NCBI GenBank assembly: GCA_003249225.1
Contig: QKJQ01000004.1
Location: 1 to 64,000, forward strand
Length of the DNA stretch: 64,000 nt
From: Clostridia bacterium
Lineage (GTDB): Bacteria; Bacillota; Clostridia; Lachnospirales; Lachnospiraceae
Direction: 5' to 3'
The notes under the pieces: generated by a model
Told to the model about the DNA's origin: nothing
Databases searched by the model: none
The model's input: only the letters and a program-made list of their open reading frames with translations
Made by a program: the position numbers and the translations under genes
Part shown: positions 46,417 through 55,831 of the stretch, piece after piece
How the letters are laid out: every line of letters starts with the position of its first letter
Numbering within the stretch: position 1 is the stretch's first letter

Positions 46417-46519
46417 TTATCCACATCGTCCACATTTTTTTCATTCCTGTCACATCCGTTTGAAAACGTTTAAATCACTGGATCCCGTAAATTTATCCAC
46501 ATTATGCACATTATCCACA
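46417..46519 (+). promoter_or_regulatory. Cluster of four DnaA boxes
   Basis: Boxes TTATCCACA at 46417-46425, TTATCCACA at 46493-46501, TTATGCACA at 46502-46510 and TTATCCACA at 46511-46519 all match TTATNCACA in the same orientation. The last three abut without any spacing. The gap from 46426 to 46492 is AT-rich with partial box-like sequences. The cluster lies just after murC and 200 bases before the DnaD-domain gene. Confidence 0.75.
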
Positions 46520-46716
46520 GAGTCCGCAGCAAGCGTCATCTAGGACAAATGGCTGTTTGCATCCTGAATTTCATATGCTATAATTGGGCTTGTTTCAACG
46601 AAGCAAAAGATAAGGCATGGTTTATTTGGGGTAATAATCCTATGCGTTTCTTTTTTGAGGAGGAGCTAATTAACCTATATCCAGTTTCGCTGGGGGAGCA
46701 GAATGGAGATTTATTT

Positions 46717-47811
46717 ATGAATAACATATCATTGTCGATAAGCAGCGGGTCGAACTCTACAGTCATTTCAAATCGATTTATTGATGTTTACATGCCAAAA
46801 GCAAGTGGATCTTACGTGAAAGTGTACATTTATCTGTTGCGCTGCCTGTCCGATCCGGCCAGCAACATGTCACTGTCCTATATTGCAGACAAACTTGATG
46901 AGACAGAAAAAGATATCAACCGGGCACTGGCCTACTGGGAAAAGAACAGTGTCATCGCCATAAAGCGTGATTCCTTTCAACGGATCACCGACATTACGTT
47001 ATTGAACCTTGAAAGAAACAAACAGGCAGAGGCAGAAGAACCTGCTCCTGAAATCGTGGAGGAGGAACCTTTCTATGTAAAGGAAGTATTTGCAACAACT
47101 ACCTCTCCGCAGCCAAGACCGACGTATTCCGATTCACAGATCACACAGCTTTTGGAAGTTGATGAAGTGAAATGGCTTCTTCAGATGCTTGAACAGCGTT
47201 TAAAGCGACTCCTTAAACCGGCGGATCTTCAGCTTGTTCTTTATTTCTTTGAAGGTCTTGGATTTTCAGCAGATCTGATCCTTCACTTATACGATTACTG
47301 CCTTGATAAGAATAAAAAGAACAATTCATACATTGAGGCTGTTGCGCTTGCCTGGGCAGAAGACGGGATTGATTCCATCAGCAAAGCAGAAGCTGCTTCT
47401 GCTTCCTATAATCAGAACTTTACTACCGTGTTTCGCGCTTTTGGTCTGAATCGTGCACCGGCACCGGTAGAACAGCAGTTAATGAAGCGTTGGTTCGAAA
47501 CGTTTGGCTTTGGTTCCGATATCGTTACGGAAGCCTGCAACCGGACAATGCTTGCAATAAACAAACCAGATTTCAAGTATGCCGACAAGATATTAGAGAA
47601 CTGGTACACGAAGGGGGTCAAGCAGATGGATGATGTCGTAGTTAACGACAGCGAACATTCAAAATCAGCTTCGCAGACTTCAGGTTCACAGCGCAGTAAC
47701 ATAACAAGACCATTTCAGAACAACAAGTTCAACCTGTTCCCACAGCGGCGCTATACGGAAGAAGAATACTCTTCCATGGAGCAGCGTCTCCTGAACAAAC
47801 AGCAGGGCTAA
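46717..47811 (+). CDS. DnaD-domain replication protein
   Basis: The 364-residue protein has an N-terminal winged helix (YVKVYIYLLRCLSDPASNMS, IADKLDETEKDINRALAYW) and two DnaD/DnaB_2 domains (about residues 140-215 and 225-305; e.g. WLLQMLEQRLKRLLKPADLQ and a YADKILENWYTKGVK motif). DnaD proteins help load the helicase at origins and for restart. The start at 46717 follows GGAG by 8 bases; an earlier in-frame ATG at 46642 lacks a strong site. It precedes a DnaC-like loader gene with a short gap. Confidence 0.87.
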   Translation: MNNISLSISSGSNSTVISNRFIDVYMPKASGSYVKVYIYLLRCLSDPASNMSLSYIADKLDETEKDINRALAYWEKNSVIAIKRDSFQRITDITLLNLERNKQAEAEEPAPEIVEEEPFYVKEVFATTTSPQPRPTYSDSQITQLLEVDEVKWLLQMLEQRLKRLLKPADLQLVLYFFEGLGFSADLILHLYDYCLDKNKKNNSYIEAVALAWAEDGIDSISKAEAASASYNQNFTTVFRAFGLNRAPAPVEQQLMKRWFETFGFGSDIVTEACNRTMLAINKPDFKYADKILENWYTKGVKQMDDVVVNDSEHSKSASQTSGSQRSNITRPFQNNKFNLFPQRRYTEEEYSSMEQRLLNKQQG

Positions 47812-47841
47812 TCGATCGTATTCTTTGAGATGGAGAAAATG

Positions 47842-48828
47842 ATGTCACTAAAAAATCAACAGTATAATGTCATATTGCGAGAATATGACAAAAAACAACT
47901 GCAAAATCGTCGCGATTTAGACCTCCGGGTACAGGAGGTCTATCGTTGCGTTCCAAAAGTAAAATTACTGGATGAGCAGATTGCACACAATTCCGTACAG
48001 TGGGCTAAACGTTCTCTGTTCGGAAACAAAAAAGATGTGGAAGAATTGATCTCATCAAATCAGCTTCTGATTAACGAAAAAGAATCTCTCCTTATTGAAA
48101 ACGGTTATCCTTCCGATTATCTGGCGACCAGATATCATTGCCCGGACTGTCAGGATACCGGTTATGTCGGCGAACAGAAGTGTCACTGTTTTAAGCAGGC
48201 GATCGTTGACCTTCTCTACTCGCAGTCAAATATCAGAAGTGTTATAGAGAAAGAAAACTTTTCTTCCTTTTCCTATCGTTATTATTCTGATACGACTATC
48301 GATAAGCTTACCGGGCTTACACCTCTTGCCAACATTCAGAAAGTCGTGTCGATCGCAAAACAATTTGTAGAAAAGTTTGACGAAACCTATTCGAATCTGT
48401 TATTATACGGGAACACCGGTGTAGGCAAAACGTTTTTATCGAACTGCATTGCCAAAGAACTGATTGACAGTGCACATACCGTTGTATACCTTACTTCTTT
48501 CCAGTTATTTGACCTGCTGGAAAAGTATAAATTCAATTATGATGAATCACGGGAAGAAAGCAATGAAAGGCTTGAATATATCCTGCAATGCGATCTTCTC
48601 ATTATTGACGACCTGGGAACCGAGCTGGTTAATGCTTTTGTGAATTCCCAATTTTTTATGTGCATCAACGAACGGCATCTGCGGCAGAAATCAACGATTA
48701 TTTCTACCAACCTGTCATTCGAGCAAATTCAAAATACATATAGCGAACGTATCTTTTCACGTATTACCAGCCATTACATCTTGTTGAAAATTCTGGGTGA
48801 AGACATTCGTTTCAAAAAATCATTATAG
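47842..48828 (+). CDS. dnaC: DnaC/DnaI-like helicase loader ATPase
   Basis: The 328-residue AAA+ protein has a zinc-binding motif (HCPDCQDTGYVGEQKCHCF), Walker A LLLYGNTGVGKTFLSNCIA, Walker B LLIIDDLGTE and a sensor region IISTNLSFEQI. It should load the replicative helicase. Several ATGs are in tandem; the one at 47842 has GGAG at 6 bases and was chosen (ATG 47830 and 47839 are alternatives). It follows the DnaD-domain gene by 30 bases and precedes prs by 14 bases. Confidence 0.9.
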   Translation: MSLKNQQYNVILREYDKKQLQNRRDLDLRVQEVYRCVPKVKLLDEQIAHNSVQWAKRSLFGNKKDVEELISSNQLLINEKESLLIENGYPSDYLATRYHCPDCQDTGYVGEQKCHCFKQAIVDLLYSQSNIRSVIEKENFSSFSYRYYSDTTIDKLTGLTPLANIQKVVSIAKQFVEKFDETYSNLLLYGNTGVGKTFLSNCIAKELIDSAHTVVYLTSFQLFDLLEKYKFNYDESREESNERLEYILQCDLLIIDDLGTELVNAFVNSQFFMCINERHLRQKSTIISTNLSFEQIQNTYSERIFSRITSHYILLKILGEDIRFKKSL

Positions 48829-48842
48829 GAGGACCAAAAAAA

Positions 48843-50012
48843 ATGGCCAGACAGCAGTTACTGTTGGAATCAATTCCGGTAGGAACACTGGGTATCATTG
48901 CTCTTGAAAGCAGCGAGTCAATGGGACAAAAAGTGAATAACTATATTGCAGAGTGGAGAAACGAAAGAGAAAGCGAGCATACCTCGAACATCGCATTTTA
49001 CGGATACAAACGTGAGTCTTACCTGATCAATGCCATCTGCCCCAGATTCGGAACAGGAGAATCCAAAGGATATCTGAAAGAAACAATTCGTGGTGATGAC
49101 ATTTACCTTCTTGTTGATGTTTGTAATTACAGCCTGACCTACACCGTATGCGGACACGAAAACCACATGTCACCGGATGATCACTATCAGGATCTGAAGA
49201 GAATTATTTCTGCGCTTGGCGGAAAAGCGCGTCGTATCACTGTTATTATGCCCTACCTTTATGAGAGCCGTCAGCATAAGCGTAACTCAAGAGAATCTCT
49301 TGACTGTGCCCTTGCTTTGCAGGAACTTACCAATATGGGCGTGGAAAGTATTATTACCTTCGATGCACATGATCCTCGTGTACAGAATGCGATTCCTCTT
49401 CGCACCTTTGAGACGATAAAGCCTACGTATCAATTCATCAAGGCACTCCTTCGTAATGTGCCGGATATGCAGATCGATGCGGAACATTTGATGATCATAA
49501 GCCCGGATGAAGGTGCCATGGAGCGTGCTGTATACTTTGCCAACGTTCTTGGTGTTGATATGGGTATGTTCTATAAGCGTCGTGATTACACCGTTATCGA
49601 GAACGGTAGAAATCCAATCGTAGCACACGAATTCCTCGGTGATGATCTGGAAGGAAAAGACGTTCTTGTAATTGATGACATGATCTCCTCCGGTGACAGC
49701 ATGTTCGATGTTGCCAAAGAATTAAAGAAGCGTAAAGCGAACCGTATTTTTGTATGTGCGACCTTTGGACTTTTCACGAATGGCCTTGACCGTTTTGATG
49801 AAGCTTATAAATCCGGTCTGTTCTATCGCATTATAACAACAAACCTGATTTATCAGACTCCCGATCTTCTATCCAAGCCCTGGTATATCACAGCAGATAT
49901 GAGCAAGTACATTGCTCTTTTGATTGATACACTGAATCACGATAAGTCCATCAGCTCTCTGCTGGACCCAACAGACCGTATCCGCAAGATCCTGACAAAG
50001 TACAAGAAATAA
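48843..50012 (+). CDS. prs: Ribose-phosphate pyrophosphokinase
   Basis: The 389-residue enzyme makes PRPP from ribose-5-phosphate and ATP for nucleotide synthesis. It belongs to a longer clostridial subfamily (about 390 residues, against about 315 for the common type). Visible are MPYLYESRQHKRNSRES, TFDAHDPRVQNAIPL, ISPDEGAMERA, and the PRPP-binding loop VLVIDDMISSGDSMFD. AGGAGG precedes the ATG. It ends the DnaD-dnaC-prs operon. Confidence 0.92.
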   Translation: MARQQLLLESIPVGTLGIIALESSESMGQKVNNYIAEWRNERESEHTSNIAFYGYKRESYLINAICPRFGTGESKGYLKETIRGDDIYLLVDVCNYSLTYTVCGHENHMSPDDHYQDLKRIISALGGKARRITVIMPYLYESRQHKRNSRESLDCALALQELTNMGVESIITFDAHDPRVQNAIPLRTFETIKPTYQFIKALLRNVPDMQIDAEHLMIISPDEGAMERAVYFANVLGVDMGMFYKRRDYTVIENGRNPIVAHEFLGDDLEGKDVLVIDDMISSGDSMFDVAKELKKRKANRIFVCATFGLFTNGLDRFDEAYKSGLFYRIITTNLIYQTPDLLSKPWYITADMSKYIALLIDTLNHDKSISSLLDPTDRIRKILTKYKK

Positions 50013-50089
50013 GTACAGCTGTCTTTCCTTCCTTACTATGTAAAGGAGTTTTTGTAAGGCGCTAAAGTTGTATTCTATATATCATATCG

Positions 50090-50144
50090 AAGGCCCATGA
50101 CTTGAACCCGGGAATCATCCCGAATAACAGGTCATGGGCCTTTT
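50090..50144 (+). terminator. Terminator after prs
   Basis: A long hairpin with a 12-bp stem (50090-50101 with 50131-50142), an inner CGGG/CCCG stem and a T-run at its end lies about 80 bases after prs, between convergent genes. Confidence 0.85.
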
Positions 50145-50185
50145 CATAAGAAAACAGCGTGTGCTGCATCTATTATCTGAAAATC

Positions 50186-51085
50186 TTACTCGACTGTATT
50201 GAAGACTTCTGCGAGCGGGGAGTCTGAATTCAGTACCAGTGTCTTATTATCCCCCACCATGGCTGCTTTTGCAGCATCAAGTGACAATACAAAGGTATAA
50301 AAGTCACTTCTTGATTCATCGGCATAAACCTCTGATAAGATCTTCATATATTCAGCTTCACCACTGGCAATGGTCTTTTCCGCTTCTGCTTCTGCCTGTG
50401 AAATGCTGACTGTTACTTCATAATCGGTCTGGTTCTTGATCTTCTGTGCTTCTGCTTCACCTTCTGCGGTATACGTAGCAGCTTTGTTATTTCTCTCTGA
50501 GATCATACGTGCATATACAGCATCTTTGTTATCACTCGGAAGATCCAAATGCTTTGTTTCAACAGAAATCAATGTAATACCGTATTGCTCCATCGTTGTT
50601 CCGATGTTTGCCATGATCATCTGATTTAAAGCACCATCACGGCCGCTGATAACGTCTGCCTGATCCAGACTGCTGATTACTGCTTTAACGGAATTATACA
50701 CTGTTATGTTAATTCGGCTTTCTGCATTGATCAGGGAGTTAAGACTCTGAACGAATAATTTCGGATCATCGATCTTCCATAATACGTAGCAGTCAGCCAC
50801 CATACTTTTTTTATCCTGTGTGATTACGTCAGAAGCCGCCATATCATAAATCTGAATAGACTTTGGCAGAGTTGAAGTCGTCTGGACAAATGGAATCTTT
50901 AGGTTTAAACCGGCTTCGGATATAATCTTTTCAACTTTTCCGAATTGTTTTACCAGAGTATACTGGTTCTGGTAAGTCACCACATAAGCAGTGTTAAATC
51001 CTATGATCAGAAGAAGTACAACAATGACAGCAATAACTTTAGGTGCAGTTCGTTTTGGTTTGATATGTTCAATCTTATCACTCAT
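50186..51085 (-). CDS. hflC: HflC-like SPFH membrane protein
   Basis: The 299-residue SPFH/band-7 protein has an N-terminal helix (about residues 17-36), then VVTYQNQYTLVKQFGKVEKI and a coiled-coil C-terminal part with TYTAEGEAEAQKIKN and AEAEAEKTIASGEAEY. It should form the HflKC membrane ring with the next protein and modulate FtsH-type proteolysis. Its start overlaps the hflK stop by 8 bases, so the two are coupled. Confidence 0.88.
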   Translation of the reverse strand: MSDKIEHIKPKRTAPKVIAVIVVLLLIIGFNTAYVVTYQNQYTLVKQFGKVEKIISEAGLNLKIPFVQTTSTLPKSIQIYDMAASDVITQDKKSMVADCYVLWKIDDPKLFVQSLNSLINAESRINITVYNSVKAVISSLDQADVISGRDGALNQMIMANIGTTMEQYGITLISVETKHLDLPSDNKDAVYARMISERNNKAATYTAEGEAEAQKIKNQTDYEVTVSISQAEAEAEKTIASGEAEYMKILSEVYADESRSDFYTFVLSLDAAKAAMVGDNKTLVLNSDSPLAEVFNTVE

Positions 51086-52055
51086 TGTTTGTCACCTCCC
51101 CTGAACTTTGTGATACAGTTCCGGACTCTGTATCATAGTTTACAAAGGAGTCAAGCGGCAGGATCTTTTGTATGCCACTTTCTGTATTGTCTATAATAAC
51201 TGTTAGATCCGGTAAAATTTCTTCCATTGATTCATAGAACATTCTCTGCTTTGTAATCAAAGGGTATTTGATATATTCTTCGTATAAAGCATTAAATCTG
51301 GATGCCTGTCCATTTGCCTCATTGATACGGGATTCTTTCTGTGCATCTGCTTCTTTTTGAATCTGGTCGACCTGTGCTTCTGCCGCCGGCAGCTTTTCAT
51401 TCCGGTATTTGTTCGCATTGTTCACCGCTGTTTCAGCATCCTGTTTCGCTGTCTCGACCGCTTTAAAGGCTTCCATAACTTCCGTTGTCGGCGGTTCCGC
51501 ATCCTGAATGGTAATGTTGATCAGCTGAATACCAATATCGTTAATCTCAAGCTGCTCCAGAATACGATCTTTGATATTTCCCTGGATCTCGTTTTTTCCG
51601 GTCGTTATAACACTGTCTACATCATAAAGACCAATCTGGGAACGAATGCAGGATAATGCAATGTTCTTCAAGATTACGACTGGTTCATCGGAAGCATACA
51701 ATGCTTTGACCGGATCGCTCACTTTGTATTCAACATAAAAATCTACGTTAACAAAGTTAAAATCCGATGTAATCATTAACGATTCATCTGTTATTGTTTC
51801 ACCGGTCACTTCGTTATAACCAATCGAAAAGCCTTTGATTGTTGTATCTACTTTTTCCACCTTCTGAATAAATGGAATTTTGAAATGCAGTCCTGACTCA
51901 GATACTCTCTGGGGGGTACCGAAGGTCGTAACTACTACCTGTTCCTGCTCCTTAATCGTATAAAATGAATTTAGTGCAAGAACCAGTAAGACCACAGCGA
52001 TTACGCCAAGTAAAACGAACCGCATCACTTTTTTTGTCGTTAGGTTCTGATTCAT
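51078..52055 (-). CDS. hflK: HflK-like SPFH membrane protein
   Basis: The 325-residue protein has one N-terminal helix (about residues 12-31), the SPFH sequence SFYTIKEQEQVVVTTFGTPQR and HFKIPFIQKVEKVD, and an alanine-rich coiled coil (AVETAKQDAETAVNNANKYR). The ATG at 52055 follows AAAGGATGAAAG; the longer frame (27 codons) is unlikely. It is the first gene of the hflKC pair. Confidence 0.88.
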   Translation of the reverse strand: MNQNLTTKKVMRFVLLGVIAVVLLVLALNSFYTIKEQEQVVVTTFGTPQRVSESGLHFKIPFIQKVEKVDTTIKGFSIGYNEVTGETITDESLMITSDFNFVNVDFYVEYKVSDPVKALYASDEPVVILKNIALSCIRSQIGLYDVDSVITTGKNEIQGNIKDRILEQLEINDIGIQLINITIQDAEPPTTEVMEAFKAVETAKQDAETAVNNANKYRNEKLPAAEAQVDQIQKEADAQKESRINEANGQASRFNALYEEYIKYPLITKQRMFYESMEEILPDLTVIIDNTESGIQKILPLDSFVNYDTESGTVSQSSGEVTNNE

Positions 52056-52396
52056 TCTTTCATCCTTTCTTAACTTAATTTCATAATACGTTTGCGACTC
52101 CTTTTTCATTTTATCTTCATTCGTTTTAAAAAGCAAGAAAGTTGAGCGAATCGTCCAAAATATGTCTTGGAGACATTTACTTTTTTTAAAGAAAATAGTA
52201 TACTGATATGCATATTGGTATTAAATATTTTACCTTTATTAACCTTTCTTTATACTTTGTTTTAGCTATTGTTTCAATATTCTGTTTATTATGAATATCA
52301 AGTTTGAACTGGCTGCAGCGCGCGAGGCACAAACTTGCTGGTGAAAGAATTACATCATTCTTTTGCTCTTTACTCATGGTTTGAAAGGATTCTACT
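52056..52396. other. Divergent control region between hflK and the EAL gene
   Basis: No gene is seen. On the hflK side a hairpin with arms ATGTCT / AGACAT (52162-52176) and a possible -10 (TATACT on the minus strand, 52197-52202) are visible. On the EAL side a structured leader (52299-52363) with a 7-bp outer stem CAAGTTT / AAACTTG followed by a second hairpin precedes the start codon. Confidence 0.5.
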
Positions 52397-55300
52397 ATGC
52401 GCAGGGATAAAATCAGCACCAGTAAAATTACAATTATCATAAGCTTACTATTATTTGGTCTTGCAGTTTTCCAGTTTACTGCTTTCCGCTCCGACCTTTT
52501 GGAAGAGCAGTCTGTTGCGATCCGTAATACAATTGAGACGGTCCACGCATCCATTTCCGAACAGATCTCTGAATCACTATCACAATCTGATGATCATACC
52601 GCAAAATTTGCTAGTCTGGTGGACTTGAAAGTTCCCTTTCCTGACAGCTTTGCTATAGTCGTAAATTCTGACGGAAAGATTCTGGCTTCTGAAAACGAAG
52701 CTTTGCTGGACACCGATTTCTTTTCCTCTCTTTCCTCTGCCGTTTTTCCCGATGGTTCTCAAAGCAGCCTGAAAGAAGCGGTTACGAACGCATCGAGCTA
52801 CTGGACGGAATATTCCACGCTTGAGGACAGCTTCTATCTATATACAGCACCTGTTTCCGAGAATAACTGGTCTTTGATTCTTGTTATGCCTTCCACCATC
52901 ATACAGGGAACCATCAATAATGTATCCGACGTTATTTCAAAATACACATCTACGATTTTAATTCTTGTCATAATTCTTGCCAGCTGGCTGTATTTCATCC
53001 ATTTTTATGACACGATACGTCTTACCAGGAACAAGGCTTCACTTGTTATGGAGCACAAACGTTATCATCTGGCACTGGAGAGTTCAAAAAATACGATCTG
53101 GGAATACCGTGTGGCGGAAGATAAATTGTATATGGATGAGTCTGAACTGGCTTCCCTGTGCGGTATCAAACCAGAAGGTTCTGACCGCAAAGTCCTGCTC
53201 AACCGTGAACTGATCTATCCGGAAGATCACACTACTCTTCACAAATTCTTCGACTCCCTGATTTCTATGGAACCGACCATTCATACAGAACTTCGGATTC
53301 GTAACCGGGAAGGAATTTATGAATGGTACGAGCTAAGTGGCAGCAAGATATTTGACAAAGATGGCTATCCAGTCAGCATTATCGGTCAGGTCACAAACAT
53401 CAATGAACAGCGTATGCAGATGGAAGCACTGAAGGAGAAAGCTCTGCAGGATTCTCTGACAAAGCTTTATAACTACAACGCATTTATGGAAAAAGTGTCT
53501 TCGCGTATCGCCAACATGGGCGAACCAACGATCTTTGCAATCATGCTGATCGATATCGATGATTTTAACCGGATCAATGAGACCTATGGCTATGTATTTT
53601 CGGATGCCATACTTCTCGATGTAGCCGGCAGACTTCGTAAGCTTTTCAGCAACAACAGTATTCTTGGACGTTACGGAGCCGATCAGTTCGTTGTCCTTCT
53701 GGATTTTGTTCCTTCTATCTCCTATGTAGAAGACATGGCGCAGTATATCATCAATATGTTTCATGGTATCTATGCCGGCAATAAGAATCAAAGCATTTCC
53801 GGAAGCATCGGTATATCGATCTATCCGGTCGATGATGTTTCTTACGAAGGCCTGTATTCAAAAGCCGAGATGGCATTGTATGATGCAAAACGGCGCGGCA
53901 AAGGCCGTTACAGCCTTTACAATGACCAGATGGCTTCTCTTCCGGATTCCGAACGTTACAACCGTTTTCATCCAATGGAAACAAAGGTATCTACGTTTGA
54001 AGATCGTTCTGCAGTCGACAGCAATCTGATTGCAAACGCCATTGATATCCTGTTCGACTCCAGAGATATTGATGTATCTATCAGTATGATGCTTTCATTA
54101 ATCGGCATTTACTACAATCTTGATCACATTTTCATTGTGAAATATTCAAACGATGCGCTATCCGCTTCTGTTACACATGAATGGTATATTGATGGAAAAA
54201 ATGCATTTGATGAGCATCTGCGCAGCGAACCAGTCTCTTCTTCCGGCCTTTTCACACCTTTCATACAGAATGCTCAGGGGATCTATCTGAGCGATGACCT
54301 GACCAGATTAGCCGATCCTTCCCTGCTCCGGTCCGACGAATTGTACAAGAAGAACACACGTGGTCTTTTCCAGTGTGGTATCCGATATCAGAATGATTAC
54401 ATTGGCTATGTATCCATCTGTACCTGTGACAAACCACGCAGTTGGAAGAAAAATGAAACAGATTCTCTCTCGCTGTTGTCAAAGATCATCGGAAGTTACA
54501 TTCTCCATCTTCATTCCGAAGAACGTTTTAACTTTGTTTCCCAGATGGATCCTCTTACCGGAACTTACAATTTTAACGCTTTTCTTGGCAAAGTTAATGA
54601 AATTTTTGCAGAACACCCTGACAAAAAATATGCTGTTTTCTATTCTGATATCTATCAGTTCAAATTAATCAACGATAATTACGGCTATCCGGTTGGTGAC
54701 TACATACTGACCGCCCTGTCTTCAATACTTTGTGCCGCTGGTTCACCGGAAGACATTGTTTGCCGTATTACCGGAGATAAATATGTGGCTCTCTATGAGT
54801 ACGAAACACAGGATGAACTGCTCGATAAAGTAAAACACATCGTTTCTGACTCAAGACATATAAGACAGCCGAATGGAGATACGTACCGGTTGGTATTAAA
54901 ACTTGGTATTTACACCGCTGTCCACGGCGATACCGCTATCGTTGCGGTAGACCGTGCCAATATTGCAAGAAAGAATGTTCAGGATTACCATCTTAGTAAT
55001 TATGTTTTTTATACGGATGATATGCACCATTCTCTTCTGGAGCAAAAAGAAATCGAAGATGCCATGGAACAGGCACTTGAAAACCATGAGTTTATTCTTT
55101 ACTACCAGCCAAAGATCGATATTACCACAAAGACCATCTTCGGAGCAGAAGCCTTGGTACGCTGGAAGCGACCAGGTCATGGGCTTGTACCACCGGATCG
55201 CTTTATCCCTTTGTTCGAAGACAATGGCTTTATCGTATCACTGGATTATTATGTACTGGACTCTGTCTGCGCCACACTTCGCAGCTTAATCGACAGCGGA

Positions 55301-55831
55301 CACTCTGTTTATCCTGTCTCAGTTAACTTCTCGCGCGTTCACTTAAGCAGCAATGAACTTCCGACTGTACTGCGTGCAACACTTGAGAAATACGAAATTC
55401 CGGCATGGCTGATTGAAGTCGAACTGACCGAAAGTGCACTGGGTGCAAGCGATCACTACCAGATATCCATTCTGAATGAAATTCATGAGATCGGCTGCCG
55501 TCTGTCCATGGATGATTTCGGTTCCGGATTGTCTTCCTTAAATGTACTCCGGGATCTCCCGTTTGACGTCATCAAGATAGATAAAGACTTCCTGCATTCA
55601 CGATCAACGACTTTCCGTGAACGCATCGTTATAACGAACATTGTGCGAATGGCACTGGATCTGAATATGGATATTATTTGTGAAGGTGTTGAGACCGAAG
55701 AGCAGGAACTCTTCTTAAAACGTATCGGGTGCTTCTATGCCCAGGGCTTCCTTTATGCTCCTCCCATGCCGGAAGATAAATTCATAGCAACCTATTTAGA
55801 GGAAGGAATAATTAATGAAGCGCAGATATAA
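52397..55831 (+). CDS. Membrane sensor EAL phosphodiesterase with two degenerate GGDEF domains
   Basis: The 1144-residue protein should degrade c-di-GMP. In order: TM helix (13-30), extracytoplasmic sensor (about 35-180), TM helix (185-203), PAS (about 225-340), first GGDEF (about 352-505) with the site reading YGADQF at 426-431, GAF-like domain (about 545-700), second GGDEF (about 715-870) with TGDKYV at 792-797, and an EAL domain (about 885-1135) with AEALVRWKR, ELTESAL, DDFGSGLSSL, KIDKDFL and GVETEEQ. The EAL catalytic motifs look intact; both GGDEF sites are degenerate and probably regulatory. The last 17 bases overlap the next gene. Confidence 0.9.
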   Translation: MRRDKISTSKITIIISLLLFGLAVFQFTAFRSDLLEEQSVAIRNTIETVHASISEQISESLSQSDDHTAKFASLVDLKVPFPDSFAIVVNSDGKILASENEALLDTDFFSSLSSAVFPDGSQSSLKEAVTNASSYWTEYSTLEDSFYLYTAPVSENNWSLILVMPSTIIQGTINNVSDVISKYTSTILILVIILASWLYFIHFYDTIRLTRNKASLVMEHKRYHLALESSKNTIWEYRVAEDKLYMDESELASLCGIKPEGSDRKVLLNRELIYPEDHTTLHKFFDSLISMEPTIHTELRIRNREGIYEWYELSGSKIFDKDGYPVSIIGQVTNINEQRMQMEALKEKALQDSLTKLYNYNAFMEKVSSRIANMGEPTIFAIMLIDIDDFNRINETYGYVFSDAILLDVAGRLRKLFSNNSILGRYGADQFVVLLDFVPSISYVEDMAQYIINMFHGIYAGNKNQSISGSIGISIYPVDDVSYEGLYSKAEMALYDAKRRGKGRYSLYNDQMASLPDSERYNRFHPMETKVSTFEDRSAVDSNLIANAIDILFDSRDIDVSISMMLSLIGIYYNLDHIFIVKYSNDALSASVTHEWYIDGKNAFDEHLRSEPVSSSGLFTPFIQNAQGIYLSDDLTRLADPSLLRSDELYKKNTRGLFQCGIRYQNDYIGYVSICTCDKPRSWKKNETDSLSLLSKIIGSYILHLHSEERFNFVSQMDPLTGTYNFNAFLGKVNEIFAEHPDKKYAVFYSDIYQFKLINDNYGYPVGDYILTALSSILCAAGSPEDIVCRITGDKYVALYEYETQDELLDKVKHIVSDSRHIRQPNGDTYRLVLKLGIYTAVHGDTAIVAVDRANIARKNVQDYHLSNYVFYTDDMHHSLLEQKEIEDAMEQALENHEFILYYQPKIDITTKTIFGAEALVRWKRPGHGLVPPDRFIPLFEDNGFIVSLDYYVLDSVCATLRSLIDSGHSVYPVSVNFSRVHLSSNELPTVLRATLEKYEIPAWLIEVELTESALGASDHYQISILNEIHEIGCRLSMDDFGSGLSSLNVLRDLPFDVIKIDKDFLHSRSTTFRERIVITNIVRMALDLNMDIICEGVETEEQELFLKRIGCFYAQGFLYAPPMPEDKFIATYLEEGIINEAQI

